Below, piece by piece: positions 19,693 through 27,708 of a stretch of 64,000 bases of DNA. Within the stretch, counting starts at the first letter, position 1; every line of letters starts with the position of its first letter. This DNA is from Lautropia sp. (GTDB lineage: Bacteria > Pseudomonadota > Gammaproteobacteria > Burkholderiales > Burkholderiaceae_E), in NCBI GenBank assembly GCA_030532895.1, contig JAUNKF010000006.1, positions 1 to 64,000 on the forward strand, written 5' to 3'. The notes beneath the pieces are model-generated. The model worked only from the letters and a program-made list of their open reading frames with translations, was not told the DNA's origin and made no database searches. The position numbers and the translations under genes are program-made.

Positions 19693-21051
19693 ATGACTAA
19701 CAAGCACGTAATGATCGTCGAACTGACGCCCGAACACGCCATCGGCCTTCAGTCATTGCTCCCCGGCAAGGACGTGCTGCTGATCCACGGCCTGAAAAAA
19801 GCCCTCATCAAGCTGCACACGACCGAAACCGATGTCATCGTTCTGGACTTCGGCACACATGGTGGGCCAGACCCCAGCCCATCCCCCGTGGACGCCTGCA
19901 AGCAACTGGCCACAGCCGCCCCCTCGGCGCGCATCATTGCCATCGGCGCGACCGACGAGCTGCTCTCCGAACAATTGCTGCTGCCCAACGTCTACGACAT
20001 CCTCAACTACCCGTCAGAGACGAACGCGCTGGCCTATGCCGTTGATCGTGCCAGCCGCCTGCAACGCATCCGTCACCGGGCACACACCAGTGCCCGGCCA
20101 CGCACCTTCGTCGAACTGCTGCCCGGCATCATGAGTGGCGATCCGACGATGAAGCGCATCGCCAAACGCAGCCAGCGCCTTGTCGGTCACAACGTCCGCA
20201 TCCTGATCCAAGGTGAACCCGGCAGTGGCCGTAAGGCACTGGCCCGCTTCTTTGCTCACGCGCCTGCGCCGACGCGCGGCACGGGCGCCGACAAGGCAGA
20301 CACATCCGCCACCAACGGCAACGCCCCCAACCGGCCACTGCCCTATCTGCTGGCCTGCAGCCGTCACACCCAGGGCAGTGAGATCGAGGCACTGTTCCGG
20401 GAAGCCATCAGCCAGGCATCATCAGCACAACCCCCAGTGGTCGTTCTGGAGAACATCGAGCAGATCGACCCCACCACGCAGACCGAGCTGCTCTACCTGC
20501 TCAACAACAATGAAAGCCGCTGGAAGGACATCAACAGCCTGCCCCAGGTGATCAGCATCGCCGGCCCCTCCTTGGGCAGCCGCATCGTGGACGGACATTT
20601 CCGACGAGACTTGTACGACCGGCTCGGTCAGGTTCATCTGTGCCTGCCCCCGCTGCGCCAGCGAGGCGAGGACATCCGCGAACTGGCCGAGTGCTTCCTT
20701 GAGCAGCATCGCCTGGCCATGGACAAGCCCCAGAAACTCGTGCTGGCCGACGAAGCGCTCCAAGCCATCAACCGTCACAACTGGCCGGGCAATATCACCG
20801 AACTCGAGAACGTGATGCAGCGCGCCACCATCGCAGCCGAAGGCGTCTATGTTCAGGCCCAGGATCTTGGTCTGCCTTGTGACGACACACCGGCACCGAT
20901 CACGCTGCGGCAAGCACGAGATGAAGCCGAACACAGCGCCATCCTGATCGCACTCAAGCATGCCAACGGCAGCATTGCCAAAGCCGCCAACACACTGGCC
21001 ATCAGCCGTCCCACCCTCTACGATCTGCTCGCCAAGCACCAAATCCGGTAA
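19693..21051 (+). CDS. Degenerate NtrC-type response regulator, Fis-type HTH
   Basis: Predicted transcription regulator beside the Tad locus. Residues 1-120 form a response-regulator-like receiver with D52 in the phosphoacceptor position (IVLDFG). Residues ~145-375 are an AAA+ domain and ~415-452 a Fis-type helix-turn-helix (GSIAKAANTLAISRPTLYDLL). The AAA+ core is damaged. Walker A is GEPGSGRK, with Arg where Lys is expected. The segment that should carry GAFTGA (the sigma-54 contact) is gone. Walker B reads VVLENIEQ without the usual Asp-Glu. FRRDLYDRL and PPLRQRGEDI remain. It may act as a DNA-binding regulator without sigma-54 remodelling. No kinase gene is adjacent. Confidence 0.85.
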   Translation: MTNKHVMIVELTPEHAIGLQSLLPGKDVLLIHGLKKALIKLHTTETDVIVLDFGTHGGPDPSPSPVDACKQLATAAPSARIIAIGATDELLSEQLLLPNVYDILNYPSETNALAYAVDRASRLQRIRHRAHTSARPRTFVELLPGIMSGDPTMKRIAKRSQRLVGHNVRILIQGEPGSGRKALARFFAHAPAPTRGTGADKADTSATNGNAPNRPLPYLLACSRHTQGSEIEALFREAISQASSAQPPVVVLENIEQIDPTTQTELLYLLNNNESRWKDINSLPQVISIAGPSLGSRIVDGHFRRDLYDRLGQVHLCLPPLRQRGEDIRELAECFLEQHRLAMDKPQKLVLADEALQAINRHNWPGNITELENVMQRATIAAEGVYVQAQDLGLPCDDTPAPITLRQARDEAEHSAILIALKHANGSIAKAANTLAISRPTLYDLLAKHQIR

Positions 21052-21083
21052 AATGGCGTAGCCTGAGGGTTGGTTTCACCATC

Positions 21084-22487
21084 GTGTCTGAAAGCCAGCC
21101 CATCGACCATTCCGAGAGGTTTTCACCCTTGGCTCTGCATCATCAGCGGCATTCCTCCCGAACCCGGTATCTGGTGGCCTCCACCGTCACCCTGTTCACG
21201 GTTGCCTCCCAGGCCCAAACGGGCGGCCCCATCGGCGGCCCGATTGGCGCCCCGACAGGCGCGCACGGGGCCAATGGCAGCTACAACCAGGGCAGCCGTG
21301 GCGCCTTGTCCGCCCCCAGCACCAACTGGTCATCAGGCCGGCAAGCCGGCAAGGGCAATTTCAACGCCGATCGCCGCAACCAGTCGCATAACCTGCAGCG
21401 TCAGTACTACAACCCGCCGCCGCCCGTCACGAACATCCAACAGGTGCCTCGTCAGGCCCGCCCCAGCACGTCGGTACAGCAAACCCGTCGTCAACAGCAA
21501 CAGCAGCAGGCCACCACGGTCATCCGCCGCCAACAGAACAAATACGGCACGGAAGAAAAGATCAATCTGGAACCCCTCACCCGCAAGGTCGCCCGCACAG
21601 AAACCAGCTCGGTCGAGCACTATCGCGACCTGGTACAAAAAGGCATGCTCGCCGAGGCCGGCTTTGGCAGCACCCCTGACTACAAACGGGCACATGGCCT
21701 GTACTGCGAAGCGGCCCGTGGCGGCTATCCAGATGCGATGGTTCGTCTCGGATGGATCTATGCCGACGGCAAGGGCGTGACCAAAAACCCTGACATCGCG
21801 GCCACGCTCTTCGAGCGTGCCGCCCGTTTCGGCAGCGACATCGGACGTGACCTCTCCGGGCGTTACAAAGTGGGCAAGGTCGTCATCCCCACCTGCCTCA
21901 AAGGCAGCGTGGTCGAAAAAGGCACCCCCGAACGGGCCGCCACCGCCACCGAACTGGCCGCCCTCAGCAACCATACGGCCGGCTCGAAAAACCCGGTGGT
22001 CGGCGCCGCACGTGCCAAGATCGTCCAGCACGTGTTCAAGGAAGCCCGCAAATACAAGCTCGATCCGCGTCTCGTGTTGGCGGTCATGTCGACCGAATCG
22101 GCCTTCAATCCCAATGCCCGTTCCGAGCGCAACGCCTTTGGCCTGATGCAGCTCATTCCGGAAACGGCCGAACGCTTCGGCGTGGTGGACGTGCTCGACC
22201 CGGTTCAAAACATCCGGGGGGGCATGGCCTATCTGCGCTGGCTGCTGAACTACTATCGAGGGGATGTGAGCCTCGTGCTGGCCGCATACAACGCCGGGGA
22301 AGGTGCGGTGGATCGCCATAACGGCGTCCCGCCCTTTGCCGAAACGGTGGCTTATGTGCAGCGCATTCGCGCCGCTTACCCCTTCGACCACCACCCGTAC
22401 GACCCCAGCGCCGGCAACGCCCGCTCAGCCGTCATCAACAAGAACAAGGCGCTTTCGGGCCTACCCACCAAGCCAGGCGGTGCCTGA
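21084..22487 (+). CDS. Sel1-repeat lytic transglycosylase
   Basis: Predicted periplasmic murein-cleaving enzyme. It starts with GTG at 21084; no ATG or good ribosome site is available. A signal-type hydrophobic stretch (YLVASTVTLFTVASQAQ) follows about 28 charged residues. Then come a Gly/Ala/Gln-rich region with a run of six glutamines, a Sel1 repeat pair (AHGLYCEAARGGYPDAMVRL), and a C-terminal SLT domain. The SLT domain shows AVMSTESAFNPNARSERNAFG, split here by the catalytic glutamate in TES, then GLMQLIPETAERFGV and AAYNAGEGAVDRHNGVPP. It is convergent with the Tad locus and may open the wall for pilus assembly; this role is inferred from position. Confidence 0.88.
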   Translation: MSESQPIDHSERFSPLALHHQRHSSRTRYLVASTVTLFTVASQAQTGGPIGGPIGAPTGAHGANGSYNQGSRGALSAPSTNWSSGRQAGKGNFNADRRNQSHNLQRQYYNPPPPVTNIQQVPRQARPSTSVQQTRRQQQQQQATTVIRRQQNKYGTEEKINLEPLTRKVARTETSSVEHYRDLVQKGMLAEAGFGSTPDYKRAHGLYCEAARGGYPDAMVRLGWIYADGKGVTKNPDIAATLFERAARFGSDIGRDLSGRYKVGKVVIPTCLKGSVVEKGTPERAATATELAALSNHTAGSKNPVVGAARAKIVQHVFKEARKYKLDPRLVLAVMSTESAFNPNARSERNAFGLMQLIPETAERFGVVDVLDPVQNIRGGMAYLRWLLNYYRGDVSLVLAAYNAGEGAVDRHNGVPPFAETVAYVQRIRAAYPFDHHPYDPSAGNARSAVINKNKALSGLPTKPGGA

Positions 22488-22541
22488 CGACGCGCTGGGC
22501 TGCCAGGGCGCGCGGGGACGAATCACAGTGCACGACGCGCC

Positions 22542-23891
22542 CTAAACTTGCTGATCAGGCGCCGTGCAGACGGCAGGATGCTCCGGTTGCAGGTTCAAGG
22601 TCAGGGCGTTGCCCTCACCCGTGTTCTGCGGTGGCTTCGGCCTGACGACGTCCGACCAAGGAGAATCGGCAACCGTCGTTGGGCTGGTGGGTTCAGTACC
22701 AGGGTTCCGATGGGTTTCAGCGCCTCGATTGGCCACATCAGCGCCTTCTGCACCCTTGCCGCCATCGGTGTTGTCGGTGCCTTCAGCGCCCTGGGCGCCA
22801 CCGGCTCCTTCGGCATCGCCCTCGTCCTCTTCGTCTTCTTCGTCATCTTCCGGCAGTGGCGGCCAATCGGTCATGTCCGGGGGTTCGATCTCCGGCAACC
22901 CTTCGTCCCGCGCAGGGTTGTCGACCGGCAGCGCATCAGCGCCGGCGGCTTGGTCCTGCCCCCCTGATGTACCCAGAGGCTGTGGCGATCCGAGCGGTTT
23001 CAATGCCCCACCGGCGGCGCCCGCCTGAGGCGGCGGGTTCATCGCCGCCTGCAACCAGTCCGAGCGGCGTGCCGGCGACATCATCCGCATCGTGGCCACC
23101 ACCTTGACGGGAATTCGCCCATCCGCCTTGCCGAGTAGCGTCCGAGCCTTGTAGTAACGGCAGACATCCGGCGTACCCACCTGGTAAAGGGCTTGGTCGC
23201 CGCAGCCGTTCCAGCTCGACAGCGCGCCAAGTACGAGCCGACCAATCAGCGGCACCGACAGCCGGACGCCATAATCCATTTCAAGCCGAAGCAGGTTGGC
23301 ATCCCCCAGCGTCTGACCCGAACGCTGGCCCACTGGCTCGCCACGACGAAGACCCGCAGAGCCTGAACGGGGTTGCGTCTTCAGGCGACGATTGTTCAGG
23401 TTGTCATTGGGGATTTCGTCCATGCCCTGAATGCGCTCACCAAAAGCGTCCAGCGCCGGTTCGGCCCAGTCCTCGAAACTCTCCAAGGTCGGCGAACGTT
23501 GGGCCAGCCGTAGCCAACCGAGGCGCATGCCCGACTCAACCTCGATCATGGCTTGAGCCTCTGCGGTGAGCTTGCTCTTCCAGTCTTTGGCACCATGGAG
23601 CCACGGTGCCAAGCCATTGGCCAACCCCTGTTTGATCGCGGCAGGATCGGCATGCGCCACCGCACCCTGCCGAGCCGCCTCATTCAGCGCATAGTCCAGC
23701 GAGTGCTTGGCATGAAACACCAACACGAACTGGATGATGGCCAGGAGCAGCAAAAGCAGCACCGGCAAAGCCACGATCAGCTCCACCGATGACACGCCCC
23801 GGCAACGTCGGACAACGAAAACGCCATGCCCACTGAAAGCCCCCTGCTGGCGAAAAACGCCATACCGACGGAAACGATGTCGTTCAGCCAT
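22542..23891 (-). CDS. TadE-like pseudopilin with long acidic tail
   Basis: Predicted minor pilin of the Tad system (449 residues). After a basic leader of 32 residues comes RGVSSVELIV, a Gly|V-S-S-V-E prepilin site with Glu at +5, then a ~20-residue hydrophobic helix. The N-terminal half continues as a TadE domain (LDYALNEAARQGA). Its last ~130 residues are Pro/Gly/Glu/Asp-rich with an acidic run near residue 350, unlike standard TadE. AAGGAGG lies six bases before the ATG. It overlaps the upstream DUF192-fusion gene by eight bases and is the last gene of the Tad transcript. Confidence 0.8.
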   Translation of the reverse strand: MAERHRFRRYGVFRQQGAFSGHGVFVVRRCRGVSSVELIVALPVLLLLLLAIIQFVLVFHAKHSLDYALNEAARQGAVAHADPAAIKQGLANGLAPWLHGAKDWKSKLTAEAQAMIEVESGMRLGWLRLAQRSPTLESFEDWAEPALDAFGERIQGMDEIPNDNLNNRRLKTQPRSGSAGLRRGEPVGQRSGQTLGDANLLRLEMDYGVRLSVPLIGRLVLGALSSWNGCGDQALYQVGTPDVCRYYKARTLLGKADGRIPVKVVATMRMMSPARRSDWLQAAMNPPPQAGAAGGALKPLGSPQPLGTSGGQDQAAGADALPVDNPARDEGLPEIEPPDMTDWPPLPEDDEEDEEDEGDAEGAGGAQGAEGTDNTDGGKGAEGADVANRGAETHRNPGTEPTSPTTVADSPWSDVVRPKPPQNTGEGNALTLNLQPEHPAVCTAPDQQV

Positions 23892-25842
23892 GATCGGCCT
23901 CCTTCTCGTTGATACCCACGGTCGAGGGCTGGCCTTGCGTGCTTGACGGGTCGGACGCTGGCTTCGACGGCATCAGGATCTGCGGTACGGACGAGGCGTT
24001 CTCCTCTTTCACTTCCGCTGTCGGTGTCGGTGTGGGTGTAAGGGCAGGTACAGATGTTGGTGCAGCTTGATTGGGCTGACTCCCCCCGCCTGACAGAATC
24101 TCTGGCTTGGCAGGCACGCCGGTTGACTTGGTTTGCGGGGTCGGCACGGCTTGGGCAGCAGCCTTTTTTGCCGCGCGCCGGGGTGGTTTGTCATAGACGA
24201 TCGTCACGCGCTGGCGCGTGTTCGCCTGCCCGAGGGGCAAAGCCGTTGAAGGTGCCCATGCGTGTGTCAGTCGATCATTTGGGCGGTGTGCTATCCGGTT
24301 GAGCGATTGAGCCTCCCAAGCCCCCAGACGCACCATCAGCTGGTTGACCTGCTCGGACTGCGCGCGCAACTGCTGCGACATTCGCGCGGCCATCGCCACG
24401 TCCAGACCCACGGCCGCACGCACTTCAGGGTCTTGCTGAAGCTGCTCGATCCAGGCCAGCGATTGATGCGACTGCTCGACGGCCATCAGATTCACATTGA
24501 TCATGGCCTTCAATTGCCGTGCCTGCCGCGCGATTCGCGCTGTCCGGACATCTTGCTGCGTCTGCTTGGCCCCTTTTTGTCGCTTGGCCTGCTTGGGCTG
24601 ATTGGCCTGATTGAGCGGCTCGCGCTGCCTGCCCGACGTGTTCATGTCTGCAGCCCCCGTACCGGCCTCGATCTCTGCCTGCATGCTCACCTCCATCAGC
24701 CGCCCGTAGGCCGCCAGAGCCAGCCCCTTCTCCCCGCGCCGCTGGTGCAGATTGCCCATCCTGAAGAGCGCTTGTTCACGATGTTGCACGCTCAATTCCG
24801 CGATGGAATGGAACAAAGACAAGGCTTGTGCATCCTGCTGCGCCTGATACAAACGCTCGGCCTCGGCAAGCGCCTGGTCGATACCCATCGGCGAACCAGC
24901 ATGTGCCGCTGTGCGGCCAACTGCCGGCATCTGAAGTTGTGGCCGGGAGTGACCGGCTGACTGTGCCGGCCAGAAAACGGTTTGAACCGATTGCACGTGT
25001 TGAGCGGGTTGAACGTGCTGCGCGGAACGCACCGACCGAACCGATCTGACTGATTGAGCCGATTGCATGGGCTGAGCCGCTCGAACGGCTTTGGCTGATT
25101 TAACCGATTGCGATTTCACCGACTGAACAGGCCGAACCGATCGAGCTGCTCGAACGGAGGTGGCCGGTTTAACAACTTCAACCGGCTGAAGCAATTGAGG
25201 CGGCTGAACCTGTTGAGCCGCTTGAGCAGCATGGGCGACAGACGCGGCCAAGCCATGTCCAACCAGACAGCCGATAACAACCAGCCCAAAGACTAAGCAC
25301 GCCCCGGGTGCGCCCCGTTCAGGCTTCTCCAGCCTCGATGGCGCCACCGAAATAGCCGATGCGCACGATGGATTTGATGCCGATGAGGGCGTGGATATGC
25401 CTGATGCTTCCTGCATTTCCGATGGGTTCGATGCCGCCGAGGCACTTGACAGGCTGGATGCCCCCAGCGACATCGAAGGCTTCAGTCCTCTCTGCCGGGA
25501 AGGCTCGAAAATGTCCCGGCTGTGTCGGAGCATCAGTTGCTGTCCAGGCTGAATGCCGAGACGGGCGATTTCACCCGCCCGCATTTCAAGAACGGCCGAT
25601 GCGCCCCCGCACAGCCGCACGCCCCAACGGGGCAAGCGGCAGCACTTCATCACCCGCCCGTGGGCATCGAAAAACACCAGATCGAGCGCATGCCGCATGC
25701 CAAAGCCGTGCACCGAGGCCGTGCGGGGAAACAGCATGCCGGCGGCCGATGCCAGCACCGGTCGGCCCAACAGACCGCGTGCCCGCTGCCACCAGTTGGT
25801 TGCCACCCAGGTGTCGATCACGATGATCCTGTTCTTGTCCAT
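23884..25842 (-). CDS. DUF192 domain fused to membrane segment, VQ/SVR repeat and helical tail
   Basis: A 652-residue protein I do not recognise as a known architecture. Residues ~5-107 are a DUF192 (COG1430) domain (WQRARGLLGRPVL, HGFGMRHALDLVFFD). Then come a Ser/Ala linker, a hydrophobic segment at ~182-200, a low-complexity stretch of Val-Gln/Ser-Val-Arg triplets at ~212-290, a TPR-like helical pair (ALAEAERLYQAQQDAQAL), a Gln/Lys-rich segment, helices and a Pro/Thr tail. The start at 25840-25842 overlaps the tadC stop by one base (TGATG). It may stand in for TadD, the usual TPR protein; that is inference from position and helices. Confidence 0.7.
   Translation of the reverse strand: MDKNRIIVIDTWVATNWWQRARGLLGRPVLASAAGMLFPRTASVHGFGMRHALDLVFFDAHGRVMKCCRLPRWGVRLCGGASAVLEMRAGEIARLGIQPGQQLMLRHSRDIFEPSRQRGLKPSMSLGASSLSSASAASNPSEMQEASGISTPSSASNPSCASAISVAPSRLEKPERGAPGACLVFGLVVIGCLVGHGLAASVAHAAQAAQQVQPPQLLQPVEVVKPATSVRAARSVRPVQSVKSQSVKSAKAVRAAQPMQSAQSVRSVRSVRSAQHVQPAQHVQSVQTVFWPAQSAGHSRPQLQMPAVGRTAAHAGSPMGIDQALAEAERLYQAQQDAQALSLFHSIAELSVQHREQALFRMGNLHQRRGEKGLALAAYGRLMEVSMQAEIEAGTGAADMNTSGRQREPLNQANQPKQAKRQKGAKQTQQDVRTARIARQARQLKAMINVNLMAVEQSHQSLAWIEQLQQDPEVRAAVGLDVAMAARMSQQLRAQSEQVNQLMVRLGAWEAQSLNRIAHRPNDRLTHAWAPSTALPLGQANTRQRVTIVYDKPPRRAAKKAAAQAVPTPQTKSTGVPAKPEILSGGGSQPNQAAPTSVPALTPTPTPTAEVKEENASSVPQILMPSKPASDPSSTQGQPSTVGINEKEADHG
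24976..25209 (-). repeat. In-frame triplet-residue repeat region
   Basis: This region encodes imperfect SVR, SVK, AQP, VQ units within the DUF192-fusion gene. At DNA level it shows recurring variants of GACCGATTG- and GAACG-type 9-base units. Degenerate slippage-prone coding is likely. Confidence 0.55.
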
Positions 25843-26738
25843 CAGAACAGCCCCTCGCTCAGCACCTGCATCACGATCGGGAAAAAGACGATGATGAAGG
25901 TGCACGGAAAAATGCAGGTCATCAGCGGAAACAGCATTTTCACGGGCGCTTTCAGCGCCATCGCCTCGGCCTGCATGAAACGCTCCTGCCGGCGCTGATC
26001 GGCTTGTGCCCGCAAAATCGGCCCCAGACTCGACCCCTGACGCTCCGCTGTCAGGATGGCGGCAATCCAGTTTGAAACGGCTGGCAACTGCACCCGCTCA
26101 GCCAACGCACGCAGGCTCTCGGCCCGCGTGCGCCCAGCGCGAATGTCACGCAGCACCCGGCGCAGCTCCTCTTCCATCGGGCCGTTCGGCCCCTTGTCGA
26201 CGGCATGCTGCAAGGCCCCCGTCATGTTCGAGCCGGCCTCGATGGCAAGCGTGATCACGTCCAGATAAAAGGGCAGCGCCCGATTGATCTGCCGCACACG
26301 GCGTGCGAGCCGATCCCGCAACCAGCTCACGGGCATCATCACGCCCAACACGAAAGCCATCACGAGCCACGACGCCGAAGGCCAGCCCTGTGGCAACCAG
26401 GCCAGCACCAGCAGCAAAACCGCCAGGAAGCCACCCAGCACCTGCCCCGCCACGAACTCATCGACCGTGAGTGCAAATTCCAGCCCTGCCCGGCGCAACT
26501 GTTCCTGCAAGCGGCGACGGGCCATCGGCGAAATCAAGGGCCGAATCCAGTAAGCCACCGCATGCCCGGCCCAGCCCAACAGCTGCCAATATCGCGGCGG
26601 CTGATCCTGATACGGGCGCTCGACCTCGGGCACCTCGCTCACCACCTGCTTGCCGCACAACAGCAGCAACCAGACCGCCATCACCAAGGCACCAATGGCC
26701 ACGGCGGGCAACATCATCGACATCCATCCGTCTGACAT
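25842..26738 (-). CDS. tadC: Tad pilus inner-membrane platform protein TadC
   Basis: One of two GspF-like membrane proteins that couple the TadA ATPase to pilin assembly. It has an N-terminal transmembrane helix, a pair of central helices (residues ~85-135), the T2SSF domain (ALPFYLDVITLAIEAGSNMT, VSNWIAAILTAERQGSSLG) and a C-terminal helix (FPLMTCIFPCTFIIVFFPIV). Length 298 is normal for TadC. It follows tadB after 61 bases and shares one base with the next gene. Confidence 0.92.
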   Translation of the reverse strand: MSDGWMSMMLPAVAIGALVMAVWLLLLCGKQVVSEVPEVERPYQDQPPRYWQLLGWAGHAVAYWIRPLISPMARRRLQEQLRRAGLEFALTVDEFVAGQVLGGFLAVLLLVLAWLPQGWPSASWLVMAFVLGVMMPVSWLRDRLARRVRQINRALPFYLDVITLAIEAGSNMTGALQHAVDKGPNGPMEEELRRVLRDIRAGRTRAESLRALAERVQLPAVSNWIAAILTAERQGSSLGPILRAQADQRRQERFMQAEAMALKAPVKMLFPLMTCIFPCTFIIVFFPIVMQVLSEGLF

Positions 26739-26799
26739 TCTTTCCTCCTACCCATCCAGGAAAACCAGTCCGTGCAATTGCCCCTCACGACCTGCTGCG

Positions 26800-27708
26800 C
26801 TACACATCGATCGCCATGATCCGGCGGATGAACATCAGGCCCATCAGTTCGAGCACCACGACGAGTGCGCAGACCACCAGGCCCTGCCAGGTATGGATGA
26901 GCGGTGCCATCGAGTCCGGCTCCAGCACAAAGAGCGCACACGCCACGCCAAAAGGCAGACAGACCATCACCCAGCCCTGCATCCGTCCCTGCGACGTGAG
27001 CGCCACGATCTTCTCTTCCAGGGCAATCTTCTTGCGTATCGTGTCAGCCAGACGCTCCAGTGTCTCGGCAAGATTTCCGCCACTTTCATTGGCTATCCGA
27101 ACGGCTGCACCAAACAGTCTTAGGTCGTCGCAGGCCATTCGGCGCTCCAGGTTCAAAAGCGCATCATCAAGCGTCACCCCCAGCCGCAGCTCGCGCAGCA
27201 TCAGCTCGAACTCCTGTCCACCCGGTGCCGGCAGCTCGGCTGCCATCTGACGGAGCGCGAGCGTCATGCTGGCCCCCGCACGGATGCCACCGGCCACCAG
27301 CATCATGGCGTCCGGCAACTGCTGGGCAAAACGCTGGCGCCGCACATGGCTGAGCCGCGCAATCAGCAGGCTGGGCAAGGCACCTGCAGCCAGCAATGCC
27401 GCCACGACCAGCACCCAGGAGCGGGTCAGGAACCAGACGACCAGACAGGCCATGCCGCCCAGCAGCAGGTTGGCCCTGAAGAGGCGGTTCACATCCACGT
27501 AGAGCAGCAGCTCCTTCATGCCACGCCCCACCCGCCCGCTGAAATGCCGGTGATAACCTTCACCCGCCTTCGCCATGCCGGGCATCATCACGAGGGCGGC
27601 GGCGATCACCGCCAAGGCCAGCGCCACGGCTGCGAGCCAGAACCAGCCATCCCACCCCGCCCCCTGACCCGCCACCATCACCGCTTGCACCGTCGTCGAG
27701 GCACTCAT
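26800..27708 (-). CDS. tadB: Tad pilus inner-membrane platform protein TadB
   Basis: Partner of TadC in the inner-membrane assembly platform. The N terminus has a transmembrane helix, two more lie near residues 70-105, and the T2SSF domain carries LPDAMMLVAGGIRAGASMT and VRIANESGGNLAETLERLADTIR, typical of TadB. Length 302. The ATG overlaps the tadA stop by four bases (ATGA), so TadA and TadB are made in step. Confidence 0.93.
   Translation of the reverse strand: MSASTTVQAVMVAGQGAGWDGWFWLAAVALALAVIAAALVMMPGMAKAGEGYHRHFSGRVGRGMKELLLYVDVNRLFRANLLLGGMACLVVWFLTRSWVLVVAALLAAGALPSLLIARLSHVRRQRFAQQLPDAMMLVAGGIRAGASMTLALRQMAAELPAPGGQEFELMLRELRLGVTLDDALLNLERRMACDDLRLFGAAVRIANESGGNLAETLERLADTIRKKIALEEKIVALTSQGRMQGWVMVCLPFGVACALFVLEPDSMAPLIHTWQGLVVCALVVVLELMGLMFIRRIMAIDV

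Noticed and set aside
24000-25300. Possible CRISPR-like or satellite array
   Set aside because: The repeats are short, imperfect, in frame and without spacers; they are coding low-complexity sequence.
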